The notes under the pieces are model-generated. The model saw only the letters and a list, made by a program, of their open reading frames with translations. It ran no database searches and had not been told where the DNA came from. From ZC4RG20 sp964518995 (GTDB lineage Bacteria > Pseudomonadota > Gammaproteobacteria > Steroidobacterales > Rariloculaceae): 7,679 bases of DNA. Within the stretch, counting starts at the first letter, position 1, and each line of letters starts with the position of its first letter. This document shows positions 1 through 6,597 of the stretch, piece after piece. Where the stretch lies: the NCBI GenBank assembly GCA_964518995.1, contig CAZFJU010000208.1:1-7679 (forward strand), given 5' to 3'. A program made the position numbers and the translations under genes.

Positions 1-515
1 AGGCCCGCGAGGGCCGGCTGCATATCCTCGAAGAGATGAACCGTGTTTTGAGCCGCCCGCGCGAGCAGATGTCGGATTGGGCGCCGAGCATCGTCACGAT
101 CAAGATCGATCCGGAGAAGATCCGCGAGGTGATTGGCAAGGGCGGCGCGGTCATCCGCGCGATCACCGAGGAGACGGGCGCGACGATCGATATCGAGAAC
201 GACGGAACGGTAAAGATCGCGTCGGTCGACTCGGCTTCGGGCCGTGCGGCTCGCGAGCGCATCGAGCTGATCACTGCAGACGTCGAGGTGGGGAGAGTTT
301 ACGAGGGCAAAGTCGTCCGGCTCATGGACTTCGGCGCGTTCGTGGCGATTCTGCCGGGCAAAGATGGGCTGGTGCATATTTCGCAGATTTCGAACGACCG
401 GGTCGAGCGCGTCAGCGACAAACTGCATGAAGGCGACGTCGTTAAGGTCAAGGTGCTCGAGGTCGATCGCCAGGGGCGCATTCGCCTCAGCATGCGCGAC
501 GTCGGCGAAAACTAG
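1..515 (+). CDS. pnp: Polynucleotide phosphorylase, C-terminal part (5' end outside window)
   Basis: This is the 3' end of the gene for PNPase, the phosphorolytic 3'-to-5' exoribonuclease that degrades mRNA and joins RNase E in the degradosome in many proteobacteria. The reading frame is open from base 3 and stops with TAG at 513-515, giving about 170 visible residues. Two RNA-binding domains follow one another. The first is a KH domain at about bases 90-270, with its GKGG loop (GxxG) at 135-146. The second is an S1 domain at about 285-505, containing GRVYEGKVVRLMDFGAFV and DGLVHISQIS. The catalytic RNase PH-like domains lie upstream of the window. The protein ends right after the S1 fold (IRLSMRDVGEN), without the longer tail seen in E. 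coli PNPase. It converges on gluQ. Identification is by the KH-S1 order and family motifs and is very secure. Confidence 0.97.
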   Translation, partial: AREGRLHILEEMNRVLSRPREQMSDWAPSIVTIKIDPEKIREVIGKGGAVIRAITEETGATIDIENDGTVKIASVDSASGRAARERIELITADVEVGRVYEGKVVRLMDFGAFVAILPGKDGLVHISQISNDRVERVSDKLHEGDVVKVKVLEVDRQGRIRLSMRDVGEN

Positions 516-526
516 CTCACAGGATT

Positions 527-563
527 GCGCGCTCCCGTGCCTTCACTGCACGGCTGAGCGCGC
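527..563. terminator. Hairpin between convergent pnp and gluQ, probable bidirectional terminator
   Basis: An inverted repeat lies 11 nt past the pnp stop. The outer arms are GCGCGCTC (527-534) and GAGCGCGC (556-563), and the inner arms are CCGTGC (535-540) and GCACGG (548-553). The loop is 7 nt and there is a 2-nt bulge at 554-555, so up to 14 base pairs form. No T-tract follows on either strand, so it is not a canonical intrinsic terminator. It could also protect 3' mRNA ends from exonucleases. A second, weaker hairpin with arms at 577-587 and 607-615 runs into the end of gluQ. The position between two convergent genes supports the terminator reading. Confidence 0.45.
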
Positions 564-607
564 CGTCGTCAGCGAAACGGTGCTGACCAGCCGCGGCTGT
601 GGCTGTG

Positions 608-1498
608 TCAGCCGTTCCATTCCAACTCTGCGATGCCTCGCAGCGCCTCGATACGCCAGTGCTTGACCGCCCAGTGCCATAACTCGCGGGGAGCGGCGCC
701 GCGGAGGTCGTACGGCAGCGTGGCCCCGAGCCGTTCCAGCGTCTCCAAGGCCGTTTGCGAGGCGGCACGGCGGTCGATGGCGCGCGCGCCGGTTTGCTTC
801 GACAACTTTTGACCCGTCGCCGTGGCCAGTATCGGCACATGGAGATAGTGGGGCGCTATGAGCCCCAACGCCTGCTGCAGGTGACGCTGCGCCGGTACGC
901 AGTCGAGCAAATCACGTCCTCGGACGATCGTCGTGACGCCCTGGTCGCCATCATCGACGACGACGGCGAGGTGATAGGCCGGCAGATCATCGCGGCGCCA
1001 GATCACATAGTCGCCATAGCCGGCCGTGGCCGGTGGGTCGACGCGTCCCTGCAGCCCATCCTCGAACGGCGGCCATGGGCCGTCGACGCGCATGCGGACG
1101 GCCATGTCATGGGCGTCGAGGCGCAACCCGCGGCACGAACCTGGGTAGCCGGCGCTGCCGCCGTGTCGGGCCGCGAAGGCTCGCAGCTCGCTTCGACTAC
1201 AGCGGCAGCGGAAAGCGCAGCCGGCATCGAGCAGGCGGCCGCATGCTGCGGCATACACCTCGAGCCGATGGCTTTGATGCCGCACTCGACGGTCCCATTC
1301 GAGCCCGAAGGCCTCCAGAGTACGAAGGATGTCGTCGGCCGCACCGGGGACTTCGCGGGGCGGATCGATGTCCTCGATACGGACGAGCCACTCTCCGCCG
1401 GCTTGGCGGGCATGGAGAAAGCTTGCGACTGCGGTCAGCAGCGAGCCGGCGTGCAATGGCCCGGTGGGCGATGGAGCGAACCGGCCGACGTAGAGCAC
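608..1498 (-). CDS. gluQ: Glutamyl-Q tRNA(Asp) synthetase (GluQ-RS)
   Basis: The 296-residue product is a truncated paralogue of glutamyl-tRNA synthetase that lacks the anticodon-binding domain. The family activates glutamate and attaches it to the queuosine base at position 34 of tRNA-Asp. Class I signatures are visible: PTGPLHAGSL (residues 11-20, HIGH-like), RIEDIDPPR (40-48), YHLAVVVDD (175-183), RGRDLLD (193-199) and KLSKQ (231-235, KMSKS-like). The zinc ligands fit the family pattern CxC...Y-x3-C: Cys98, Cys100, Tyr118 and Cys122. The start is GTG (1496-1498); no start codon lies further upstream in frame and the Shine-Dalgarno is weak. It follows dksA on the same strand after an 80-nt gap holding a large palindrome, the same order as in E. 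coli. In enteric bacteria gluQ is known to be co-transcribed with dksA and limited by a terminator between them, so similar coupling is likely here. Confidence 0.95.
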   Translation of the reverse strand: MLYVGRFAPSPTGPLHAGSLLTAVASFLHARQAGGEWLVRIEDIDPPREVPGAADDILRTLEAFGLEWDRRVRHQSHRLEVYAAACGRLLDAGCAFRCRCSRSELRAFAARHGGSAGYPGSCRGLRLDAHDMAVRMRVDGPWPPFEDGLQGRVDPPATAGYGDYVIWRRDDLPAYHLAVVVDDGDQGVTTIVRGRDLLDCVPAQRHLQQALGLIAPHYLHVPILATATGQKLSKQTGARAIDRRAASQTALETLERLGATLPYDLRGAAPRELWHWAVKHWRIEALRGIAELEWNG

Positions 1499-1512
1499 AA
1501 ACTCAGAGACGC

Positions 1513-1548
1513 CGGCACCGTGCGGCGCTCGAGCGCCGCACGGTGCCG
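1513..1548. terminator. 36-nt perfect palindrome between dksA and gluQ, probable terminator/attenuator
   Basis: The half-site CGGCACCGTGCGGCGCTC (1513-1530) is followed immediately by its exact reverse complement (1531-1548), with the symmetry centre inside CTCGAG. As RNA it would form a very GC-rich stem of up to about 16 pairs. It lies 30 nt past the dksA stop and 14 nt before the gluQ start on the minus strand. The sequence after the stem on that strand (GCGTCTCTGAGTTTGTG) has only short T-runs, so intrinsic termination may be partial, letting some transcripts run into gluQ. The hairpin could also partly occlude the gluQ ribosome binding region. An exact palindrome without a spacer could instead be a protein-binding site. 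Confidence 0.6.
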
Positions 1549-1578
1549 CGAAGGAGACTTAGACCGGCGGAGCGCAAC

Positions 1579-2427
1579 TCAACGGTAGTAATCCTCGCGA
1601 TCGCGGAACTGACGTTCCGCCAGCTCCCGCCGCTCCTGCGCCTCGACACACAGCGTTGCAACCGGTCGCGCTTCCAGGCGCCGTAAGCCGATCTCGTCGC
1701 CAGTCTCCTCGCAGTAGCCATACGACCCGTCCTCGATCCGCTGCAGGGCCGAGTCGATTTTTTTCAGCAGCTTACGCTCACGGTCGCGCGTACGCAGCTC
1801 GAGGCCGAACTCGGATTCCTGAGTCGCCCGGTCGTTCGGGTCCGGGAAGTTCGCCGCGTCGTCTTTCATGTGCAGGACCGTTCGATCCACTTCTTCCATC
1901 AGCTCGCGCTTCCACGCGAGCAGGATGTTTCGGAAGTGTTCGAGCTGCTCCTCGCTCATGTACATCTCGCCGCGCTTCGGCTCGTACGGCGTGAAGCTGC
2001 GAACCGGACCGAACAGTGCGCTGGACTCCGACTTCTTCGGAGCGCTTCCCTCAGCGGGCTTGACGGCCTCAGGCCCGGCGCTGCTGACGACTTCGGGCTC
2101 TGCGGCGCCGGAGCCGGCGACGGGAGGTGATGTTAAAGCCTTTTTCTTCGAGCTCGCTGGTTTAGCCACTACTTTCCGTTTTGAAGCTGGTTTCGCCTTC
2201 TTCGCCGTCGACTTCTCGACCGTGGCCTTCTTCTTGCCGGCCCGTTTCGCGGAAATCTTCTTCGAAGTCCCTTTCTTCCCTGACGCGTTTGTCGTCGTGC
2301 GGGCACTCTCCGACGACCCGCCAGCCTTTGGGCTGCGGCTCGCCGACGTCTTCCGTGATGTCGTCCCGGCGCCTGTGCTGCTACCTGTTTTCTTCTTTTT
2401 CTTGGTGGCTGCCATCTTGCCCGGCAT
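1579..2427 (-). CDS. dksA: RNA polymerase-binding transcription factor DksA, C-x2-T/C-x2-A type, with long basic N-terminal tail
   Basis: The 282-residue product is DksA, which enters the RNA polymerase secondary channel and with ppGpp represses rRNA promoters and activates amino-acid promoters. The family domain covers residues 157-282. The coiled-coil tip NFPDPNDRA (193-201) keeps Asp196, Asp199 and Ala201, equivalent to Asp71, Asp74 and Ala76 of E. coli. The globular part has GYCEETGDEIG and RRLEARP. Of the four zinc cysteines only Cys239 and Cys260 remain; the partners are Thr242 and Ala263, giving CxxT-x17-CxxA, the pattern of the zinc-independent paralogue DksA2 of Pseudomonas aeruginosa. 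Residues 1 to about 133 are an extra low-complexity tail: positions 1-98 carry 26 lysines, followed by a Pro/Ala/Glu linker. E. coli DksA is 151 residues. I chose the ATG at 2425-2427 because GGAGG lies 8 nt upstream; the longer TTG frame (to 2448) would contain that site. gluQ follows on the same strand. Confidence 0.97.
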   Translation of the reverse strand: MPGKMAATKKKKKTGSSTGAGTTSRKTSASRSPKAGGSSESARTTTNASGKKGTSKKISAKRAGKKKATVEKSTAKKAKPASKRKVVAKPASSKKKALTSPPVAGSGAAEPEVVSSAGPEAVKPAEGSAPKKSESSALFGPVRSFTPYEPKRGEMYMSEEQLEHFRNILLAWKRELMEEVDRTVLHMKDDAANFPDPNDRATQESEFGLELRTRDRERKLLKKIDSALQRIEDGSYGYCEETGDEIGLRRLEARPVATLCVEAQERRELAERQFRDREDYYR

Positions 2428-2435
2428 ACAAATTG

Positions 2436-2440
2436 CCTCC
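2436..2440 (-). promoter_or_regulatory. Ribosome binding site of dksA
   Basis: GGAGG on the minus strand, 8 nt before the ATG at 2425-2427. This spacing is ideal and decides the start against the upstream TTG at 2446-2448. Confidence 0.8.
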
Positions 2441-2464
2441 AAGAGCAACTACACGAAACCGGCG

Positions 2465-2470
2465 ATTATA
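2465..2470 (-). promoter_or_regulatory. -10 box of the dksA promoter
   Basis: A perfect TATAAT on the minus strand, in an otherwise GC-rich stretch between queF and dksA. It would start transcription near 2458, leaving a leader of about 30 nt before the dksA ATG. The -35 region is poor: at 16-17 nt spacing it reads TTCCGC or CTTCCG. An activator or upstream contacts may therefore be needed. It indicates that dksA need not depend on readthrough from queF. Confidence 0.55.
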
Positions 2471-2521
2471 CATACAGGCTGGCGGAGCGGAAGCCCATTC
2501 GTAGCTGTTTCTCGCGGCCGT

Positions 2522-2917
2522 TCACGAGTTGCTCCAACCCTCCTGCCGATGCTCGACCGTGACGGAGGTATAGAGCCCACCGCGCACATTGAATTCAGCC
2601 GTGAGCCGCAGGAAGCGGGGCGCCATACGGCCCACCAGATCGTCGACGATTCGGTTGGTCACCGCCTCGTGAAAGGCGCCTTGATCGCGAAACGCCCACA
2701 CATAAAGCTTCAGTGATTTCAGCTCCACGCATTCGCCATCGGGCACGTATTCAAGGTGGAGCGTTGCGAAATCCGGCTGGCCCGTTTTCGGGCATAGGCA
2801 GGTGAACTCCGGAATGCGAATGCGGATCGTGTAATCACGATCGCGCTGCGGATTCGGAAAGGTTTCGAGGATGGCCTGAGAGGGCTCTAACGGGGTCGCC
2901 GTGGACACGTTGATCAA
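2522..2917 (-). CDS. queF: NADPH-dependent 7-cyano-7-deazaguanine reductase, short (unimodular) form
   Basis: QueF reduces the nitrile of preQ0 to the aminomethyl group of preQ1, the base later inserted into tRNA by Tgt on the way to queuosine. The 131-residue product has the T-fold layout with catalytic Cys42 in FTCLCPKTGQPDFA and the proton donor Asp49 seven residues later. It also has the QueF signature ELKSLKLY (65-72) and the substrate-binding pair His83-Glu84. The length matches the single-domain Bacillus-like type, not the bimodular enzyme of about 280 residues of E. coli. The start is a TTG (2915-2917) with GAGAG just upstream; a GTG three codons later (2906-2908) is an alternative. 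It lies 94 nt upstream of dksA on the same strand and is divergent from smc. Confidence 0.95.
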   Translation of the reverse strand: MINVSTATPLEPSQAILETFPNPQRDRDYTIRIRIPEFTCLCPKTGQPDFATLHLEYVPDGECVELKSLKLYVWAFRDQGAFHEAVTNRIVDDLVGRMAPRFLRLTAEFNVRGGLYTSVTVEHRQEGWSNS

Positions 2918-3076
2918 TGCTCTCGAACGGGATGCCTGACGCCCAGCATGCGTCGTTTTGACTCGCCTTTTACTTTACACTACCGCCCTCGAGGGGGCTA
3001 TTGCGGCTGAAGTTGCACTTATACGATCGAAGATGCTTCGAGCGACCACCAATGCGCTGCGGAAGTCGGAAGGTCC
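2918..3076. promoter_or_regulatory. Divergent control region between queF and smc
   Basis: This 159-nt gap must hold the promoters for queF (minus) and the smc operon (plus). It contains an AT-richer patch at 2955-2982 that is unlike its surroundings. On the plus strand, TTGACT (2958-2963) is a good -35 match, but 17 nt later there is only TACCGC. On the minus strand, TAAAGT (2972-2977) is a fair -10 with no clear -35. A second plus-strand candidate -10, TTATAC, is at 3019-3024. A 6-bp hairpin (TCGAAG/CTTCGA, 3027-3041) lies in the likely smc leader. The smc ribosome binding site GGAAGG is at 3068-3073. No single promoter can be called firmly. Confidence 0.4.
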
Positions 3077-6000
3077 ATGCGCCTGAGTAAAATCAAGCTC
3101 GCCGGCTTCAAAACGTTTGTCGACCCTACGACCATCAGGTTTCCGAGCAACCTGATGGGCATCGTCGGTCCAAATGGCTGCGGCAAGTCCAATGTCATCG
3201 ATGCGATCCGCTGGGTGCTGGGCGAGAGCTCGGCGAAAACGCTGCGTGGCGATTCGATGGCGGATGTCATCTTCAACGGATCGAGCACACGCAAGCCCGT
3301 GGGGCAAGCGAGTGTCGAGCTGGTTTTCGACAACTCGGATCGAACGATCTCCGGCGCCTACGCCAATTACTCCGAGGTCTCGGTTCGCCGTCTCGTTACG
3401 CGGGACGGCACGTCGCAATATTTCTTGAACGGTGGCCGCTGCCGGCGCAAGGATATCACCCATATTCTGCTCGGCACCGGGCTCGGTACAAACGGCTACT
3501 CGATCATCGAGCAAGGCATGATCTCGCGGCTCGTCGAGGCTAAGCCGGAGGAGCTGCGCGCATTCCTCGAGGAGGCGGCCGGCATATCGAAGTACAAGGA
3601 ACGCCGCCGCGAGACCGAGCACCGCATTCGGCATACGCGCGAGAATCTCGAGCGTCTTACCGACCTGCGCGATGAGGTGGACAAGCAGCTGAACCACCTT
3701 CAGCGGCAAGCCAAAGCCGCGGTACGTTACAAGGAGCTAAAGACCGAGCAGCGGCGGGTGACGGCGGAGTTGCTCGCGTTGCGCTTGCAGGCGCTGCGCG
3801 GGGACGTCGAGACGACCGATGAGCAGCTCACCGTTCGGCGTGACGAGCTCGAAACGGCGATCGCCGCCCAACGCGAGGCCGACGAGGGCGCCGAGCAGGC
3901 CCGCCGGGAAGTCGGCGAGCGTAACGAAGCCTTGAACGCGGTCCAAGGTGAGTACTACCGGGTCGGCGCGGAGATCGCACGCCTCGAGCAGTCGATCAAG
4001 CACCGCAAAGAGCTGATGCAGCGCCAGCGCGAGGATCTCGAGACGGCTGAGTATCAGCTCGAGGAGATCGAGACCCACGTCGAGAACGACCAGCTCGAGC
4101 TCGAACAGCTGGAGCTCGCGCTCGAAGAGCTCAACCCCGGCCTTACCGAGGCGAACGAAAGCCGTGCCGAGGCTGAAGAGGCGCTGCACCTCGCCGAGTC
4201 TGCAATGGAGGAGTGGCGCCAACGCTGGGAGCAGGTCGCGCGGGAAAGCGCCAACATGGAGAGCGCGGCGCAGGTCGAAGAGGCTCGGCTCGAGCAGCTT
4301 ACGGCCCAGCGTGATCGCCTGGCGCGTGAGCAGGAGCGGCAAGCCGCCGAGCGCGAGTCGTTGCGTTTCGAGGAGCTCGAAGCACGGCTCGAGCAGATTG
4401 CGGTCGATGAAGAGACCTTGCAATCGGAGTGCGCGGAAGCCACTCGGTGGCTCGATGCCGTGTGGCAACAAATCCAAGACCTGCGCGAGCAAGAAACCCA
4501 GGTTTCGGCGCACCTCGACGAGATCCGCGTACAGCTGCAGAACGATCGCGGCCGACTTGCATCGCTCGAGGCCCTTCAGGAGGGCGCTCTCGGCAAAACA
4601 ACGAAGCAGGTCGGCGAGTGGCTGGAAGGCGCTCCGATCGTCGATCGGCGCAGCCTCGCAGAGCGGCTTTCGGTCGAGCCGGGCTGGGAGCGGGCCGTCG
4701 AAACCGTGCTGGGCGGTTATCTGCAAGCGATGAGCGTTGCGGCGCTCGATGACGTCGCCGAGACCCTCGCCGATCTCACGGACGGCGGGCTTGCGTTGCT
4801 CGAGGAGTCCGGGCGTGCACGCGACGTGCACACCGGCGATGCGCAATGGCTCGCCGACCTCGTAACGGCGCCGCCATCGGCGCAGCCGCTCCTCGTGGGC
4901 GTCCGAGCGGCACCGACGTTGGAGGAAGCCTTCCGGCAAAGGAGCGAGCTTGCCGACGGCGAGTCGATCATTACGCCTTCCGGCACTTGGCTCGGCCGGC
5001 ACTCGCTGCGGATCAATCGCAGCGATGATCCCGAAATCGGCGTCATTGCGCGAGGCGAAGAAATCTCGCGGCTCAAGTCGCAAACGAGCGCCACCGCAGC
5101 CCGCGTCGAAGATGTCGCGGCGGAGTTGGCCGACACTCGGGTGCGCATCGAGCAGCTCGAGAACTCGCGCAAGCAGGCTCAGAACGAGGCGAATCAGAAG
5201 CAGCAGCGCTACGCGGAGACCAAGACGCAGCTCGAGGCCTCGCGCACGGAGCTCGAGCAGCTACGCGGCCGTGCTCGCGTGCTCGATCAAACCATCTCGG
5301 AGCTCGCCACGGAACGGCAGACGCTCGATGGAAAGCTCGGCGAATGCGCTGCCCGGCGAGACGATGCGGTGCAGGTGCTCGAAGAGCTTGGCGACGTCCG
5401 GCAAAGGCTCGATACCGAGCGCAGCCGACATCAAGCCGTGGTATCGGAGGCGCGGGCCCAAGCCGAGCAGCATCGGCAGATCGCGCATGAGCTGGCGATC
5501 AAGGTGGAATCGAGCCGGAACTCCAAGGAGTCGGCCAGTGCCGCGCTCGCACGGGTGCTCGCACAGCAACAGCATTTGTTGAAGCGGCGCGACGAGCTGC
5601 AGCAGCAGATTCAATCGGCCGTCGAGCCCTTGGCGGCGGACGAGAGCGCGCTCGCGCTGCTTGTCGACGAACGGCTGACCGTCGAGGCGAAGCTTGCCGA
5701 AGCGCGCTCAGCGGTCGAGGCGCTCGATCTGCAGCTGCGGGAGATCGCGCAGCGGCGCAATGAGGCACAGCAGGCCGTCGCCGGCGCCCGCGAGGCGGCC
5801 GACACAGTGCGGCTGGCCGCGCGGGAAGCGCAAGTCCGGCTGGAAACGGTCGTCGAGCAATTCAACGAGACGGGGTTCGAGCTCGAGCAAGTACTCTCCG
5901 AGATGCCGGCAGAGGCGACCACTGCCGTGTGGAGCGAAACGCTGGAGTCTATCGAGCGAAAGATCCAGCGTCTTGGCGCGATCAACCTCGCGGCAATCGA

Positions 6001-6586
6001 CGAATTCGAAGAGCAGTCCGAGCGCAAGAAGTATCTGGACACGCAGTTCGCTGATTTGACGGAGGCGCTCGAGACGCTGGAAGACGCGATCCGCAAGATC
6101 GACCGAGAGACCCGCTCGCGTTTCAAAGAGACGTTCGACAAGGCCAATCAGGGGCTCGGCCGGCTCTTCCCGCGGCTTTTCGGCGGCGGACACGCGAGCC
6201 TCGAGCTCGACGGCGATGATCTGCTTGATTCCGGCGTCACGATCATGGCTCGACCGCCCGGCAAGAGGAACAGCACTATTCATCTGCTTTCCGGCGGCGA
6301 GAAGGCACTGACTGCCGTTGCGCTCGTGTTCTCCATCTTCGAGCTCAATCCGGCGCCGTTCTGCCTGTTGGACGAGGTCGACGCGCCTCTCGACGATGCG
6401 AACGTCGGGCGGTTCAGCGAGATCGTGAAGGAAATGTCCGGCCAGGTGCAGTTCGTGTTGATTACCCACAACAAGACGACAATGGAGGCTATGCATCAGC
6501 TCAGCGGTGTCACCATGCACGAGCCCGGCGTCTCTCGATTGGTTGCCGTTGACCTCGATGAAGCCGTGCACCTTGCTGCGGTATAG
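3077..6586 (+). CDS. smc: Chromosome segregation protein SMC
   Basis: The 1169-residue product is a full-length bacterial SMC ATPase, which dimerises at its hinge and with ScpA/ScpB compacts and separates sister chromosomes. The N-terminal head has Walker A GPNGCGKSN (31-39). A long coiled coil rich in Glu, Arg, Gln and Ala runs from about 170 to 500. The hinge spans about 503-655, starting near GALGKTTKQVGEWLEG and ending before IARGEEISRLKS. A second coiled coil follows to about 1010. The C-terminal head holds the ABC signature LLSGGEKAL (1070-1078), Walker B FCLLDE (1095-1100) and the D-loop LDDANV, then the switch segment ITHNKTTM. All ATPase motifs are intact. The ATG is preceded by GGAAGG. 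scpA/scpB are not in the window. It is the first gene of an operon with zipA (11-nt gap) and ligA. Its presence argues against a MukB-type enteric genome. Confidence 0.98.
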   Translation: MRLSKIKLAGFKTFVDPTTIRFPSNLMGIVGPNGCGKSNVIDAIRWVLGESSAKTLRGDSMADVIFNGSSTRKPVGQASVELVFDNSDRTISGAYANYSEVSVRRLVTRDGTSQYFLNGGRCRRKDITHILLGTGLGTNGYSIIEQGMISRLVEAKPEELRAFLEEAAGISKYKERRRETEHRIRHTRENLERLTDLRDEVDKQLNHLQRQAKAAVRYKELKTEQRRVTAELLALRLQALRGDVETTDEQLTVRRDELETAIAAQREADEGAEQARREVGERNEALNAVQGEYYRVGAEIARLEQSIKHRKELMQRQREDLETAEYQLEEIETHVENDQLELEQLELALEELNPGLTEANESRAEAEEALHLAESAMEEWRQRWEQVARESANMESAAQVEEARLEQLTAQRDRLAREQERQAAERESLRFEELEARLEQIAVDEETLQSECAEATRWLDAVWQQIQDLREQETQVSAHLDEIRVQLQNDRGRLASLEALQEGALGKTTKQVGEWLEGAPIVDRRSLAERLSVEPGWERAVETVLGGYLQAMSVAALDDVAETLADLTDGGLALLEESGRARDVHTGDAQWLADLVTAPPSAQPLLVGVRAAPTLEEAFRQRSELADGESIITPSGTWLGRHSLRINRSDDPEIGVIARGEEISRLKSQTSATAARVEDVAAELADTRVRIEQLENSRKQAQNEANQKQQRYAETKTQLEASRTELEQLRGRARVLDQTISELATERQTLDGKLGECAARRDDAVQVLEELGDVRQRLDTERSRHQAVVSEARAQAEQHRQIAHELAIKVESSRNSKESASAALARVLAQQQHLLKRRDELQQQIQSAVEPLAADESALALLVDERLTVEAKLAEARSAVEALDLQLREIAQRRNEAQQAVAGAREAADTVRLAAREAQVRLETVVEQFNETGFELEQVLSEMPAEATTAVWSETLESIERKIQRLGAINLAAIDEFEEQSERKKYLDTQFADLTEALETLEDAIRKIDRETRSRFKETFDKANQGLGRLFPRLFGGGHASLELDGDDLLDSGVTIMARPPGKRNSTIHLLSGGEKALTAVALVFSIFELNPAPFCLLDEVDAPLDDANVGRFSEIVKEMSGQVQFVLITHNKTTMEAMHQLSGVTMHEPGVSRLVAVDLDEAVHLAAV

Positions 6587-6597
6587 GGGCCAAGGTG

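Noticed and set aside
755..1588. Open frame of 277 codons on the plus strand opposite gluQ
   Set aside because: gluQ has all its catalytic and zinc motifs on the minus strand. The plus-strand translation shows no domain and covers the palindrome.
2387..2405. A-rich lysine codons near the dksA start as a programmed frameshift site
   Set aside because: The run is AAG AAA AAG AAG AAA, with no true X-XXY-YYZ heptamer, and the zero frame continues through the whole conserved protein.
2446..2448. TTG start that would make DksA seven residues longer
   Set aside because: The GGAGG ribosome binding site lies inside that extension and is perfectly spaced for the ATG at 2425-2427.
1868..2716. Open frame of 282 codons on the plus strand opposite dksA, with a Phe-rich stretch resembling a membrane protein
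   Set aside because: The Phe-rich stretch is only the complement of the lysine codons of the DksA tail, and the frame runs through the dksA promoter into queF.
2986..2995. CCCTCGAGGG palindrome in the queF/smc gap as an operator
   Set aside because: It is only 10 nt, and its CTCGAG core is common throughout this DNA; no second copy or dyad spacing supports an operator.
3737..5083. Long open frame (448 codons) on the minus strand inside smc
   Set aside because: It is a shadow of the GC-rich smc coiled-coil coding strand. The Leu/Arg-rich translation matches no family I recognise, and smc is intact over it.
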